Source: Pseudomonadota bacterium
GTDB lineage: Bacteria; Pseudomonadota; Gammaproteobacteria; Burkholderiales; Burkholderiaceae_C
DNA length: 64,000 bases
Reading direction: 5' to 3'
Assembly (NCBI GenBank): GCA_022566735.1
Contig: JADFIG010000004.1
Coordinates: 1 to 64,000 of the forward strand
The position numbers and the translations under genes are program-made. Positions within the stretch are counted from its first letter, which is position 1; every line of letters starts with the position of its first letter. The notes under the pieces are model-generated. The model was not told where the DNA came from. It searched no databases and saw only the letters and a program-made list of their open reading frames with translations. Positions 34,249 through 43,621 of this stretch are shown here, one piece after another.

Positions 34249-35151
34249 ATGGACAAACTCAAGGCCCTGGAGGCCTTCGTCAAGGTGGTCGACACCGGCG
34301 GCTTCACCCGGGCGGCCGAGGCCCTGGAGATGCCCAAGGCGACGGTGTCGACGCTGGTGCAGGACCTGGAGGCCCAGCTGGGCACGCGGCTGCTGCACCG
34401 CTCGACCCGCCGCGTGACCCTGACCGCCGACGGCGCCACCTACTACGAGCGCTGCCTGCGCGTGCTCGACGACGTCCGCGAGGCCGACGAGTCCGTGTCC
34501 TCCCGCCAGGGTTCGCCCAGCGGCCGCCTGCGCGTGGACATGACCACCTCGATGGCCAGCTACCTGGTGCGCGAGGCCGTGCCCGATTTCCTGGCCCGCT
34601 ACCCCGACATCCACCTGGAGCTGGGCTGCACCGACCGGCCCATCAACCTGCTCAGCGAGGGGGTGGACTGCGTGATCCGGGTCGGGCCCATGCAGGATTC
34701 GAGCATGGCGGCGCGGCGCATCGGCTCGATGCAGTTCCTCACCTGCGCGGCGCCGGACTACCTGGCCCGCCACGGCACGCCGACGCACCCCCATGAGCTC
34801 TCGTCGCACCGCTGGATCAACTATTTCTTCGGTGGCGGCGTGGCCCAGTGGGACTTCGAGCGCGACGGCGAACGCATCGTGCTGCGCTTCGACGGTGGCC
34901 TGGCGCTCAACGACTCCAACGTCTATGAAGACGCCTGCGTGGCCGGCCTGGGCGTGGGTCAGCTGCCGGCCTTCCTGGTGCACTGGCACGAGCGTGCCGG
35001 CCGCCTCGTCACCCTGATGCCGGACTGGCGGGTCGAGGACCTGCCCGTGCATGCGCTCTACCCCTCGAACCGCCACCTGTCGACCAAGGTGCAGGCCTTC
35101 GTGGAATGGGTCGCGCAGGTGTTCGAGGCGATGCCTTCCTTGCGGCGCTGA
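34249..35151 (+). CDS. LysR-family regulator of the efflux operon (BpeT/CeoR-like)
   Basis: A 300-residue LysR-type transcription regulator. The N-terminal winged helix (MDKLKALEAFVKVVD, then FTRAAEALEMPKATVSTLV) resembles BpeT and similar regulators; the rest is the effector-binding domain. It is divergent from llpE-bpeE-bpeF-oprC, as in Burkholderia, where such regulators activate the pump when an aromatic co-inducer is present. It probably binds the inverted repeat at 34184-34210. The effector is unknown. Confidence 0.88.
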   Translation: MDKLKALEAFVKVVDTGGFTRAAEALEMPKATVSTLVQDLEAQLGTRLLHRSTRRVTLTADGATYYERCLRVLDDVREADESVSSRQGSPSGRLRVDMTTSMASYLVREAVPDFLARYPDIHLELGCTDRPINLLSEGVDCVIRVGPMQDSSMAARRIGSMQFLTCAAPDYLARHGTPTHPHELSSHRWINYFFGGGVAQWDFERDGERIVLRFDGGLALNDSNVYEDACVAGLGVGQLPAFLVHWHERAGRLVTLMPDWRVEDLPVHALYPSNRHLSTKVQAFVEWVAQVFEAMPSLRR

Positions 35152-35189
35152 GGCCGTGCCATGATGGGCCGCTGTTGCCGCCCGTGTCC

Positions 35190-36992
35190 ATGCCTGATCT
35201 GCCGATCCGTCCCCCTTCGCCCGCAGGCGCCAGCGCTGCGCCGCCGCAGGACGCTGCCGACGTGGCAGCCGACGCGAGGCCCCTCCCCGCCTGGCCCGGC
35301 CACACCGTCACGCGGTCCCAGCGCCTGAGCTGGCGAGACGTCGTGGCCGGCCTGTGCGTGGCCGGCCTGCTGTTGCCCGAAGCCGTGGCCTACGCCGGAC
35401 TGGCCCACCTGCCGGTCAGCCACGCCCTGGTGGCCATGGTGATCGGGCTGGCGGTGTACGCCGTGTGGGGGGGCAGCCGCTTCGCCGTGGTGGCGCCGAC
35501 CTCGTCAACGGCCAGCCTGTCGGCGGCGGCGGCCTGGTCGCTCACCGGCGGCGCCCACGGCGCTGGCAGCGGCCTCGATTACGTGGGCGTGCTGATGGCC
35601 CTGACCCTGGCGGCCGGCGGCATGCTGTGCCTGCTGGCGCTGACCCGGCAGGGGCAGATGTCGGCCTACGTGTCGCGGCCGGTGCTGCGCGGCTTTGCCT
35701 TTGGCCTGGCCATCACCATCGTCGTGCGCCAGTTGCCCGACGCCCTGGGGCTGCCCTTGCCGGCCCAGGGCCTGGCGCCCATCCAGGTGCTGCCCTACAC
35801 CCTGGCCCACCCCGCGCATTGGCACCTGCCCAGCCTGTGCGTGGCCTTGCTGGCGGCGGCGCTGCTGGCCTGCCTGCGCCGTTGGCCGGCCTTGCCCGCG
35901 TCCCTGCTGGTGATGGCGCTGGCCATGGGAGCGGCCCGGTGGCTTGACCTGCCGGCCTGGGGCGTGCAGGCGGTGGGCGAGGTGCTGGCGCCGAGCTGGT
36001 CGTGGCGTCTGCCGGAGCTGCCGCAGAACGTCTGGCTGCAGGTGGTCGAGCTGGCCTTCGGCCTGCTGATCCTGGTGTTTGCCGAGTCCTGGGGCAGCGT
36101 CCGCAGCCTGGCGCTGGCGCATGGCGACCGCGTCGATGCCGACCGGGAGCTGTGGGCGCTGGGCGGCTGCAATGTGCTGTCGGCCCTGTTCCAGGGCATG
36201 CCCGTGGGCGCCGGGTTCTCGGCCAGCGCGGCCAATGCCGCCAGTGGCGCGACCAGCAAGGCCGCGGCGATCTGTGCGCTGGGGGTGGTCCTGCTGGCGA
36301 TGTCTCTGGGCCTGTCGGAGTTGCGCCACCTGCCGCGCCCGGTGCTGGCCGTGGCCGTCATCGCGGCGCTGTGGCATGCGCTCAACCCGCGTCCGCTCAT
36401 CGACGTCTGGCGCATGAACCGCGACCGCGTGCTGGTGGTGGGCTCGGTGCTGGCGGTGCTGCTGCTGGGGGTGCTGCACGGCATGCTGGCGGCGATCGGG
36501 CTGTCGCTGCTGGCGTCCTTGCGCCGCTTCAGCGAACCGGTGATGCACGAGCTGGGGCGCCTGGATGGCAGCGAGCATTTCGTGGCGCTGGACGCCCACC
36601 CCGATGCCACCGTGACGCCGGGCGTGCTGGTGCTGCGCCCGGAAGAGCCGCTGTTTTTCGCCAGCGCCGAGCGCGTGGTGGGCGAGGTGGGGCGGCGTGT
36701 GCGCACCCTGCAGGGCCTGCACACCGTGGTGCTCAGCCTGGAGGAAACCGCCGACCTCGACAGCACCGCCGCCGAATGCCTGATGGAGTTGGACCACCGC
36801 CTGCGCCAGCAGGGCCTGCGCCTGCTGCTGTCGCGCGTGAAAGACCCGGCACGCGAGCTGCTGTCGCGCTGGGACCCGCAGGGCCTGGGCGCGCCGGGGC
36901 GGCTGTTCGTGAGCGTGGCCGACGCGGTGCGGGTCGGGCGGGCAGGCCCGGCCAGGATCAGCGCAACAGGGCGTCCACGCGCTCGCGGCTGA
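35190..36992 (+). CDS. SulP-family anion transporter with STAS domain
   Basis: A 600-residue membrane transporter of the SulP/SLC26 family. After about 40 Pro/Ala-rich residues come 11-14 hydrophobic segments (about 50-430; LLLPEAVAYAGLAHLPVSHAL is the family-typical beginning), then a C-terminal STAS domain (about 470-590; LVLRPEEPLFFASAERV). Substrates of the family are sulfate, bicarbonate or C4-dicarboxylates; the sequence does not tell which. It lies 38 bases after the LysR gene on the same strand and may be cotranscribed. Its 3' end overlaps the convergent last gene of the flagellar cluster by 35 bases. Confidence 0.88.
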   Translation: MPDLPIRPPSPAGASAAPPQDAADVAADARPLPAWPGHTVTRSQRLSWRDVVAGLCVAGLLLPEAVAYAGLAHLPVSHALVAMVIGLAVYAVWGGSRFAVVAPTSSTASLSAAAAWSLTGGAHGAGSGLDYVGVLMALTLAAGGMLCLLALTRQGQMSAYVSRPVLRGFAFGLAITIVVRQLPDALGLPLPAQGLAPIQVLPYTLAHPAHWHLPSLCVALLAAALLACLRRWPALPASLLVMALAMGAARWLDLPAWGVQAVGEVLAPSWSWRLPELPQNVWLQVVELAFGLLILVFAESWGSVRSLALAHGDRVDADRELWALGGCNVLSALFQGMPVGAGFSASAANAASGATSKAAAICALGVVLLAMSLGLSELRHLPRPVLAVAVIAALWHALNPRPLIDVWRMNRDRVLVVGSVLAVLLLGVLHGMLAAIGLSLLASLRRFSEPVMHELGRLDGSEHFVALDAHPDATVTPGVLVLRPEEPLFFASAERVVGEVGRRVRTLQGLHTVVLSLEETADLDSTAAECLMELDHRLRQQGLRLLLSRVKDPARELLSRWDPQGLGAPGRLFVSVADAVRVGRAGPARISATGRPRARG

Positions 36993-38064
36993 TGCCTTGC
37001 AGCGCCGGGGCGAGTGCGGCGAAGACGGCGTAGGGGGCTTGCTCGCCGACCTGCTGGAAGTCCTGCGCGAAGCGCGTGGCCCAGGCCTGGCGCTCGGCCA
37101 GGCGGGTGGCGCCGTCGGTGTCCGGGCTGGACGCCGACCTGTCCAGCGCATCCAGCTGGCCCTGCGCTTGCTGCACGGCGGCCTGCACGCGTTGCTGTGC
37201 CGGCACCAGCTGACGCAGGGTGTCGCGCAGCGCGGTGGCGTCATCGGCGCGCCAGGTGTCGGGCTGCAGTGCGTCGGGCTGGGGGCTGGCCTGCAGGCGG
37301 TGGAACTGCCGGGCCGGGAAGCGCACGCCGCCCCCGCGCACGCTGAAGCCTTCGCGCACGGCGGGCCAGTCGGCCTCGCGGCTGGAGAGGGTGACTTCGC
37401 CCGCGGCATCGGTGTGCAGGCGCACGCCGGCAGGCGCCAGCGCCAGGTCCAGGCTGCGGGCCTGCTGGGCCGCGTTCAGGCCGGGCCCGATCACGGCGGT
37501 GGCGATGCGGCGTTCGCTGGACGCGCTGGCGCCGGTGATGAAGGACAGGGTCTCGCCCTGGTCGAGCTGCAGGCTGCGGGCGTCCAGCCCCGGGACCTTG
37601 AAGGCCTGGCGCGCGACGCCATCGGGCGCGAGCCGCAGTTGCGTGTCCAGGGCACCGCCGCTGGCCTGGCCGCGCTGGCGCCACAGCGCCTGCACATGCT
37701 GCAGCTGCCGGGCGCTCAGGGCGGCGCTGGCCTCTGCCTGCGCACCGGGTGTCTGGCGCTGCTGTGCCGGTTGCGCGAGATGCGCCAGCTGTGCGCTGGC
37801 GGCCGATTTCAGGCCTTCGAGGGCCTCGTCCAGGCCCTGCAGGTAGTCCAGGGCTTGCTGGGTGCGGGCGATCTGCAGCTGCCCGGGGCGCGCGGTCTGC
37901 TCGGTCGGGCGCAGCGCCGTGCCGGTGGCTGCGGCGGGGGTGTCGGTGCGTGACGGCGCGGGGGCACGGGCGGTGCCGGTGGCCTGGGTGGCGGCGACCT
38001 GGGTGGCGGACGCGCCACCGCTGGAGGCGGGCAGGGCGTCGGTGCTCAGCGGGCGGATCTGCAT
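36958..38064 (-). CDS. Flagellar-cluster protein of unknown function (LafW position)
   Basis: A 368-residue protein directly behind flgL (13-base gap), thus very likely part of the flagellar operon. It has a Thr/Ala/Pro-rich N-terminal 75 residues, a Gln/Ala-rich helical region (about 75-140), a more ordered middle (about 140-270) and a C-terminal helical part rich in Gln and Ala. In the E. coli Flag-2 cluster the gene after lfgL is lafW, described as hook-associated; position is the only link I can offer. There is no signal peptide, which fits an exported axial or hook-associated protein. Confidence 0.55.
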   Translation of the reverse strand: MQIRPLSTDALPASSGGASATQVAATQATGTARAPAPSRTDTPAAATGTALRPTEQTARPGQLQIARTQQALDYLQGLDEALEGLKSAASAQLAHLAQPAQQRQTPGAQAEASAALSARQLQHVQALWRQRGQASGGALDTQLRLAPDGVARQAFKVPGLDARSLQLDQGETLSFITGASASSERRIATAVIGPGLNAAQQARSLDLALAPAGVRLHTDAAGEVTLSSREADWPAVREGFSVRGGGVRFPARQFHRLQASPQPDALQPDTWRADDATALRDTLRQLVPAQQRVQAAVQQAQGQLDALDRSASSPDTDGATRLAERQAWATRFAQDFQQVGEQAPYAVFAALAPALQGISRERVDALLR

Positions 38065-38077
38065 GCGTTGAGGCGCC

Positions 38078-38989
38078 TCAGATCACATCGAACAGCGACA
38101 GGCCGGCCACCTTGCCATAGGCTTTTTGCGTGGCCTGCAAGGCCGAGGTGTAGCCGTTGAGCTTGACGGCGGCGTCGCCATAGTCGAGCTGGCCGAGCTG
38201 GAGCTGGGCCTGCCTGTTGGAGAGGCTCACGTTGGCGTGGTTGGTGTCCAGCGTGTCCAGCGTGTTCTGGGCGCCACCCAGCCGGGCGATGTCGGCGGCC
38301 ACGGTGTTCAGGGTGCCGTCCACGGTGTCGATCATGGTGGCGATCTGCGCGTGGGTGGCGGGGTTGGAGACGTCCACGCCCGGCGTCTGCAGGGTGGTGA
38401 TCATGGCGTCGAGCTGGTTGAGCAGGTTGGCCGCGTCGGGCAGGCTGACGTTGGCGGTCTGCGTGACGTCGTTGCCGACCACGACCTTCTGCGCCGCCGT
38501 GTTGCCGTTGAAGGCATAGCGCGCGCCCGCGGCGGCCGCGCCATTGAAGGTGAGCGTCTGGTTGCCGGTCAGCGTGCCGGAAAACAGGTAGCGGCCTTCC
38601 TGGTCGCGGCTGTTGGCCGTGTAGAAGAGGCTGTCGCGCAGGGCCTTGAGCGAGTCGGCCATGGCGGCGACGTCGTTGGCGTTGTTGCCGCCATCGGCCG
38701 CCCACACGAGCAGGTCGCGCGCGGACTGCATGTCCGAGACCATGCCGTCGAGCAGGGCCTCGTTTTGCTGCAACCGGCTCTTGAGGGCGCTGATGTTGTC
38801 GCGGAACTGGGTCAGCGCGGCGTCCTCGCGCGACAGGCGCAGCAGGCGCACGTGCGTGACCGGGTCGTCCGAGGGGCGCAGCAGCTTCTGGCCGCTGGCC
38901 ATCTGCTGCATCACGTCTTCGACGCGGGACTGTGCGCCTTGCAGCGCGGTGTTCATGGTCGCGTGGTACTGGGTGCTGGCGATGCGCAT
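38078..38989 (-). CDS. Flagellar hook-filament junction protein FlgL
   Basis: A 303-residue HAP3. The N-terminus MRIASTQYH and the helical region with MASGQKLLRPSDDP are typical of FlgL/flagellins, as is the C-terminal helical end (QKAYGKVAGLSLFDVI). It joins hook (via FlgK) and filament. It lies 13 bases after flgK. Confidence 0.92.
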   Translation of the reverse strand: MRIASTQYHATMNTALQGAQSRVEDVMQQMASGQKLLRPSDDPVTHVRLLRLSREDAALTQFRDNISALKSRLQQNEALLDGMVSDMQSARDLLVWAADGGNNANDVAAMADSLKALRDSLFYTANSRDQEGRYLFSGTLTGNQTLTFNGAAAAGARYAFNGNTAAQKVVVGNDVTQTANVSLPDAANLLNQLDAMITTLQTPGVDVSNPATHAQIATMIDTVDGTLNTVAADIARLGGAQNTLDTLDTNHANVSLSNRQAQLQLGQLDYGDAAVKLNGYTSALQATQKAYGKVAGLSLFDVI

Positions 38990-39002
38990 GGGGGGCTCCG
39001 GC

Positions 39003-40382
39003 TCAGTGCATCATCGACAGGGTGCTGTCGAAGAGTTCGTTGGCCACGGCGATGACCTTCATGTTGGCCTGGTACATATGCTGGTACTGCATCAGGTTGA
39101 TGGCCTCTTCGTCCTGGTTGACGCCGCTGGTGGACTTCCAGCTCGATTCGGCCTGGTCGCGCACGGTCTGCGCGGTGCTCAGCGAGGCCTGGTTCTGCTG
39201 GCTGTCCATGGCCAGGCGGCTGGTCAGCTGGGTGTAGGCGTCGCCCATCAGCACCGAGCCCAGAGAGCTCACGGCGATGGGCTGCTTCTTGATGTCGATG
39301 AGGGCGAGCAGGTTGTCGCTGTTGCCCGGCAGGGTGGCGTCGCTGGAGAAGGCCAGGTCCTGCGCGACCACACCGGGGCGCACCTTGAGCATGCCGCTGG
39401 CGCTGGTGGCGTCGTAGACGAACAGGGGCTGGCCGGCGGTGCCGTCCATGGCGAAGCCGGCGGCCAGTTGCGTGTTGAACTGGCTGGCCACGGCGTTGGC
39501 CATGTCGCCGATGGATGTCATCAGCGGGTTGAGGATGTCCTGTTCGTGGTCGTTGAGGCCGCCGAGCTGGCCGCCCAGGTCCTTGCTCAGCAGTGCGAAG
39601 GTTTCCTTGGCGAAGTTCAGCTTGAGCGACTGCGAGCCGTCGGGGTTGCCCTGCACGACCAGGGTCGAGGCCAGCGCGCCGACCACCAGGGGCTGGCCGC
39701 TGCGCAGGGAGACGCTGCGCGTGCCGTCGGCCTGGTCCACCACCTGCACGCCGACCAGGCCGGCGAGGGTGTCGATCTTCTGGTCGCGCTCGTCGACCAG
39801 GCCGGAGGTGTTCACGCCGGTGGCCTGGGCCGCGGCGATCTTCTCGTTGAGGGTGGCGATGCCTTTGTTGAGGGCGTTGATCTGCGACACCACCGCGGTG
39901 CGCTGCTGGTAGACCGCGGCGTGCTGGTTGGACAGCACCGTGTTGAGCGAGTTGAAGCGCTGCGACAGCGCGTCCGCCGAGGTGATGACCTGCTGGCGCA
40001 GCGGGCTGGAGGTCGGCTCCACGCTGGCGGCATTGAGGGCACTGAAGAAGGCGTCCATGCCGGCGTTGATGCTGGCGGTGTCGTCGCCCATGACCTGCTC
40101 CAGCTGGCTGAGGTAGGGCTGGCGGGTCTGGTGCTCGCCGAGGTTGGAGGCGGCCTGCCACATCTGCAGGCTCTTGTAGCTGTCGCTGAAGCGCAGCAGC
40201 GAAGGCACGGCCACGCCGTTGCCGGCCGACAGGGTGCCGCTTTGCAGCGGCGCCACGGTGGCGATCAGCACGCCCTGGCGGGTGTAGCCCGGCGTCATCA
40301 CGTTGGCCACGTTCTGGCTGGTGGTGTTGAGGCCGGCCTGGGCGGCCAGGGCACCGGTCAGGGCATTCTGGATGACGGACAT
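39003..40382 (-). CDS. Flagellar hook-filament junction protein FlgK
   Basis: A 459-residue HAP1, at the shorter end for the family. N-terminal rod-like motif (ALAAQAGLNTTSQNVANVMTPGYTRQG) and C-terminal ending (NLMQYQHMYQANMKVI, then LFDSTL) are both present, so the protein is complete. It is followed by flgL; a 98-base gap with no evident gene separates it from flgJ. Confidence 0.92.
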   Translation of the reverse strand: MSVIQNALTGALAAQAGLNTTSQNVANVMTPGYTRQGVLIATVAPLQSGTLSAGNGVAVPSLLRFSDSYKSLQMWQAASNLGEHQTRQPYLSQLEQVMGDDTASINAGMDAFFSALNAASVEPTSSPLRQQVITSADALSQRFNSLNTVLSNQHAAVYQQRTAVVSQINALNKGIATLNEKIAAAQATGVNTSGLVDERDQKIDTLAGLVGVQVVDQADGTRSVSLRSGQPLVVGALASTLVVQGNPDGSQSLKLNFAKETFALLSKDLGGQLGGLNDHEQDILNPLMTSIGDMANAVASQFNTQLAAGFAMDGTAGQPLFVYDATSASGMLKVRPGVVAQDLAFSSDATLPGNSDNLLALIDIKKQPIAVSSLGSVLMGDAYTQLTSRLAMDSQQNQASLSTAQTVRDQAESSWKSTSGVNQDEEAINLMQYQHMYQANMKVIAVANELFDSTLSMMH

Positions 40383-40480
40383 GGCGTGCGAAAGTCAGTG
40401 GTGCTGTCTGGAACAGGCGACCGCGGGCGGCCGTTCATGAAGCGCGGGCGGGTGTGCGGCGCGAGGGATGCGTGACGGAT

Positions 40481-40861
40481 TCAACGCTTGGCCGAGGGAT
40501 CGGTGGGCAGCAGCTGCCTGAGGATGGCGTCGGCGATGCCGAAGGCGCGCTGGTGGGCCAGGCTGTCGGCCACGGCGGTGTCGGCCATGTCGAGCATGTC
40601 GCTGGCGATGCGGTCCTTGAAGACGCTGTCCTCGCCGGCGAACTCGCGCGTGGTGCGGCGCATCTGCTGGAGCATCTGGCCGATGAACATGGCCTCGAAC
40701 TTGACGGCGGCCTTCTCGACCCTGGCGCGTTCGGCGGGCGACAGGGGGCTGTCCTGGGCGGCGTCGGCTGCCGGGGCGACGGGCAGCGCGCTGGCGGGCG
40801 AGGCGTCCGGCAGGGAGAGGGCGGCGGTGGCCGAGAGGGCCTGCGGTGTGACGGATCTCAT
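40481..40861 (-). CDS. FlgJ, rod-binding domain only
   Basis: A 126-residue protein corresponding to the N-terminal rod-cap domain of FlgJ (KFEAMFIGQMLQQMR, then DMADTAVADSLAH). In most beta- and gammaproteobacterial main flagella FlgJ is about 300 residues and also carries a muramidase domain. Here that enzyme domain is encoded separately at 47814-48665. It lies 16 bases after flgI. Confidence 0.88.
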   Translation of the reverse strand: MRSVTPQALSATAALSLPDASPASALPVAPAADAAQDSPLSPAERARVEKAAVKFEAMFIGQMLQQMRRTTREFAGEDSVFKDRIASDMLDMADTAVADSLAHQRAFGIADAILRQLLPTDPSAKR

Positions 40862-40877
40862 GCGTGCGCCTGCGCGG

Positions 40878-42068
40878 TCAGATGACGATCAGCTCGGCGT
40901 CGAGGGCGCCGGCCTGGTCCAGCGCCTGCAGGATGGACATGACGTCGTCCGCGGTGGCGCCGGTGCTGTTGATGGTGTCGATGATGGTCTGCAGGTCGGT
41001 GCCGCCGGGCCACTTGAACATGTGGCCGGTGCCCTGGTCCACGGCGACGCTGGACTGCGGCGTCACCGTGGTCTGGCCCTGGCTGAAGGGCGCGGGCTGG
41101 CTGACCGATTTGGCTTCCGAGATCACGACCTTGAGCGAGCCGTGCGTGACCGCAGCCGGCCGCACCGTCACGCCTTGCGAGATCACGACGGTGCCGGTGC
41201 GCGAGTTGAAGATGACCTTGGGCATGTCCTCGCCCACGCCGACGCGCAGGGCTTCGAGCTGGGCCACGAAGGCCACGCGCTGGGTGCGGTTCTCGGGAGC
41301 GAGGACCTCCACGCTGGTGGCGTCTTCCGTGCTGGCCACGGCGCCGAAGCGGCGGTTGATGGCCTCGACGATGTTGGTGGCGGTCTGGAAGTTGGGGCGC
41401 TTGAGGCTCAGGCGGATGGTGGGGCGGGTGCCGAAGTCGGTCTCGATCTCGCGCTCGATGCTCGCGCCATTGGGGATGCGGCCCGAGGTCGGCGTGTTGA
41501 CCGTGACGCTGGAGCCGCTGAGGCCCTGCGCCGACAGGCCACCCACGATCAGGTTGCCCTGCGCCAGCGCATAGACCTCGCCGTCGGCGGCGCGCAGCGG
41601 GGTCATCAGCAGGGTGCCGCCGCGCAGGCTCTTGGCGTCGCCCAGCGAGGACACGGTGATGTCGATGGTCTGGCCCTTGCGGTAGCCCGGCGGGAAGCTG
41701 GCGCTGACCATCACGGCCGCGGCGTTCTTCATCTTGGCCTCGGTGGAGCTGGGCAGCTTGACGCCGAACTGCTTGAGCAGGTTGCTGACCGACTGGCCCG
41801 AGTACTTGGCCTGGCTGCTGTCGCCCGTGCCCTGCAGGCCGACGATGAGACCGTAGCCGATGAGCTGGTTCTCGCGCACGCCCTCGACGCTGACGAGCTG
41901 GCGCAGCGCGTGCGACATGCCGGGCGTGGCGGCGACCGCGCTGGTGGTTGTGCTGTGGGCGCGTGCGGCCGGTGCGGCGTGCGCCAGGGGCATGGCCGCC
42001 GCGCTCAGGGTGAGGGCGCCCAGGGCCAGCAGGGTGATTCGGGCGACGTTGCGGGAGGTGGTGCGCAT
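40878..42068 (-). CDS. Flagellar P-ring protein FlgI
   Basis: A 396-residue periplasmic ring protein around the rod. A cleavable signal peptide of about 30 residues (ending PLAHA) precedes the mature protein, with the typical LVSVEGVRENQLIGYGLIVGL near its beginning. The ending LDQAGALDAELIVI matches the family. It follows flgH by 8 bases. Confidence 0.94.
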   Translation of the reverse strand: MRTTSRNVARITLLALGALTLSAAAMPLAHAAPAARAHSTTTSAVAATPGMSHALRQLVSVEGVRENQLIGYGLIVGLQGTGDSSQAKYSGQSVSNLLKQFGVKLPSSTEAKMKNAAAVMVSASFPPGYRKGQTIDITVSSLGDAKSLRGGTLLMTPLRAADGEVYALAQGNLIVGGLSAQGLSGSSVTVNTPTSGRIPNGASIEREIETDFGTRPTIRLSLKRPNFQTATNIVEAINRRFGAVASTEDATSVEVLAPENRTQRVAFVAQLEALRVGVGEDMPKVIFNSRTGTVVISQGVTVRPAAVTHGSLKVVISEAKSVSQPAPFSQGQTTVTPQSSVAVDQGTGHMFKWPGGTDLQTIIDTINSTGATADDVMSILQALDQAGALDAELIVI

Positions 42069-42076
42069 GCTCGTCC

Positions 42077-42763
42077 TCAGAAAGGCATCCAGGGGCTGTT
42101 GAAGAAGCGGGTCAGCCAGCCGGCCGAGTTGGCGTCGGCCAGGGTGCCCTTGCCCGCGTAGGTGATGCGGGCGTTGGCGATGCGCAGCGAGGACACGCGG
42201 TTGTCGGTGTCGATGTCGCCGGGGCGCACATAGCCGCTCAGGCGGATGATTTCCTCGCCCTGGTTGAGCGTCAGGCTCTTGTCGCCGACCACGTGCAGCA
42301 CGCCGTTGGGCAGCACCTCCTGCACGACCACGGTGACGGCGCCTTGCAGCGCGTTCTGCTGCGTGCTGGTGGCCGTGCCGTTGAAGTCGCGCTTGGCCGA
42401 CACGCCCACGCTGGTGTTGAAGCTGTTGGAGCCGATCACCGTGGGGTTGATGGTGGCGCTGGTGTTCTTGCCGAACTGGGTGTCGGCCTTCTTGCTGGCT
42501 TGCGTGGTCTCGTTGAGCATCACGGTCAGCACGTCGCCGGCCTTGAAGGGCTTGTGGTCGGCCGTCAGCGTCCAGACCGCATCGGGCACGAACACCCCGC
42601 CCGACTGGCCTTTGCGCGCCGGCACCCGTGACACCGGCGGGGGCACATCGGGCGTGGGCTCGGGCGGCAGGGGCATGCTGCCGCAGGCCGCCAGCAGCGC
42701 GGCCAGGGGCAGCGCGAGCACGGCCAGGGAGGTGAGGCGGGAGGGCGTCATCGTGCGGCTCAT
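42077..42763 (-). CDS. Flagellar L-ring protein FlgH
   Basis: A 228-residue outer-membrane ring lipoprotein. The signal peptide ends in the lipobox LLAAC near residue 27. Family segments (FKAGDVLTVMLNETTQASKKADTQ, split across the middle; VRPGDIDTDNRVSS) are present. It forms the bushing of the rod with FlgI. The gap to flgG is 8 bases. Confidence 0.94.
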   Translation of the reverse strand: MSRTMTPSRLTSLAVLALPLAALLAACGSMPLPPEPTPDVPPPVSRVPARKGQSGGVFVPDAVWTLTADHKPFKAGDVLTVMLNETTQASKKADTQFGKNTSATINPTVIGSNSFNTSVGVSAKRDFNGTATSTQQNALQGAVTVVVQEVLPNGVLHVVGDKSLTLNQGEEIIRLSGYVRPGDIDTDNRVSSLRIANARITYAGKGTLADANSAGWLTRFFNSPWMPF

Positions 42764-42771
42764 GGCGAGTT

Positions 42772-43560
42772 TCAGCGTGCCGCCTGGGCCAGGTACTGCA
42801 GCATGTTGTCGGCGGCGGTCAGCACCTTGGTGTTCATCTCGTAGGTGCGTTGCGCGGCGATCATGTCGACCATCTCTTCGACCACCTGCACGTTGGAGCC
42901 TTCCAGCGCGCCCTGCTTGAGCTTGCCGAAGGCTTCCTCGCCGGGCGTGCCCTCGGTGGGGGCGCCGCTGGCGGGGGTCTCCTGGTAGAGGTTGTCGCCC
43001 AGGGCGCGCAGGCCGGCCGGGTTCATGAAGGAGGCCAGGGTGAGCTGGCCCAGCTCCTGCGGTGCGGCCGCGCCGGGCAGGGTGGCCGAGACCGCGCCGT
43101 TGTCACCGATGCTGATGGCCGTGGCGTTGGCCGGCACGGTGATCTCGGGGCGCAGCGGCAGGCCCTGGGCATTGACCAGGCGGCCTTCGGCGTTGAGCTG
43201 CAGCTGGCCGGCGCGGGTGTAGCCGATGTCGCCATTGGGCATCGTCACCTGCAGGAAGCCGCTGCCGACGACGGCCACGTCCAGCGACTGGCCGGTGCTT
43301 TGCAGCGAGCCGTTGCTGAACACCTTCTGCGTGCCGACCAGGCGGGTGCCATTGCCCAGCTGGACGCCCGTGGGCGAGCTTGTGTTGGCATCGCGCGGAG
43401 CGCCAGGCTGCTGTTCGACCTGGTAGAACAGGTCGGTGAAGACGGCGCGGTCGCGCTTGAAGCCGGCGGTGTTGACGTTGGCCAGGTTGTTGGCGATGGC
43501 CTGCAGCTTGGCATCCTGGGCCTGCACGCCGGTCTTGCTGATCCACATGGCGGGGTTCAT
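42772..43560 (-). CDS. Flagellar distal rod protein FlgG
   Basis: A 262-residue distal rod protein. N-terminal MWISKTGVQAQDAKLQAIAN with NLANVNTAGFKRDRA and the C-terminal SNVQVVEEMVDMIAAQRTYE are typical. A 61-base gap to flgF contains its ribosome-binding site. Confidence 0.94.
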   Translation of the reverse strand: MNPAMWISKTGVQAQDAKLQAIANNLANVNTAGFKRDRAVFTDLFYQVEQQPGAPRDANTSSPTGVQLGNGTRLVGTQKVFSNGSLQSTGQSLDVAVVGSGFLQVTMPNGDIGYTRAGQLQLNAEGRLVNAQGLPLRPEITVPANATAISIGDNGAVSATLPGAAAPQELGQLTLASFMNPAGLRALGDNLYQETPASGAPTEGTPGEEAFGKLKQGALEGSNVQVVEEMVDMIAAQRTYEMNTKVLTAADNMLQYLAQAAR

Positions 43561-43621
43561 GGGGGGCTCCTGTCAAACGTTGGGATGGGGTTCGGATCGG
43601 GGGGAAGGGGTGCGATGAGGT

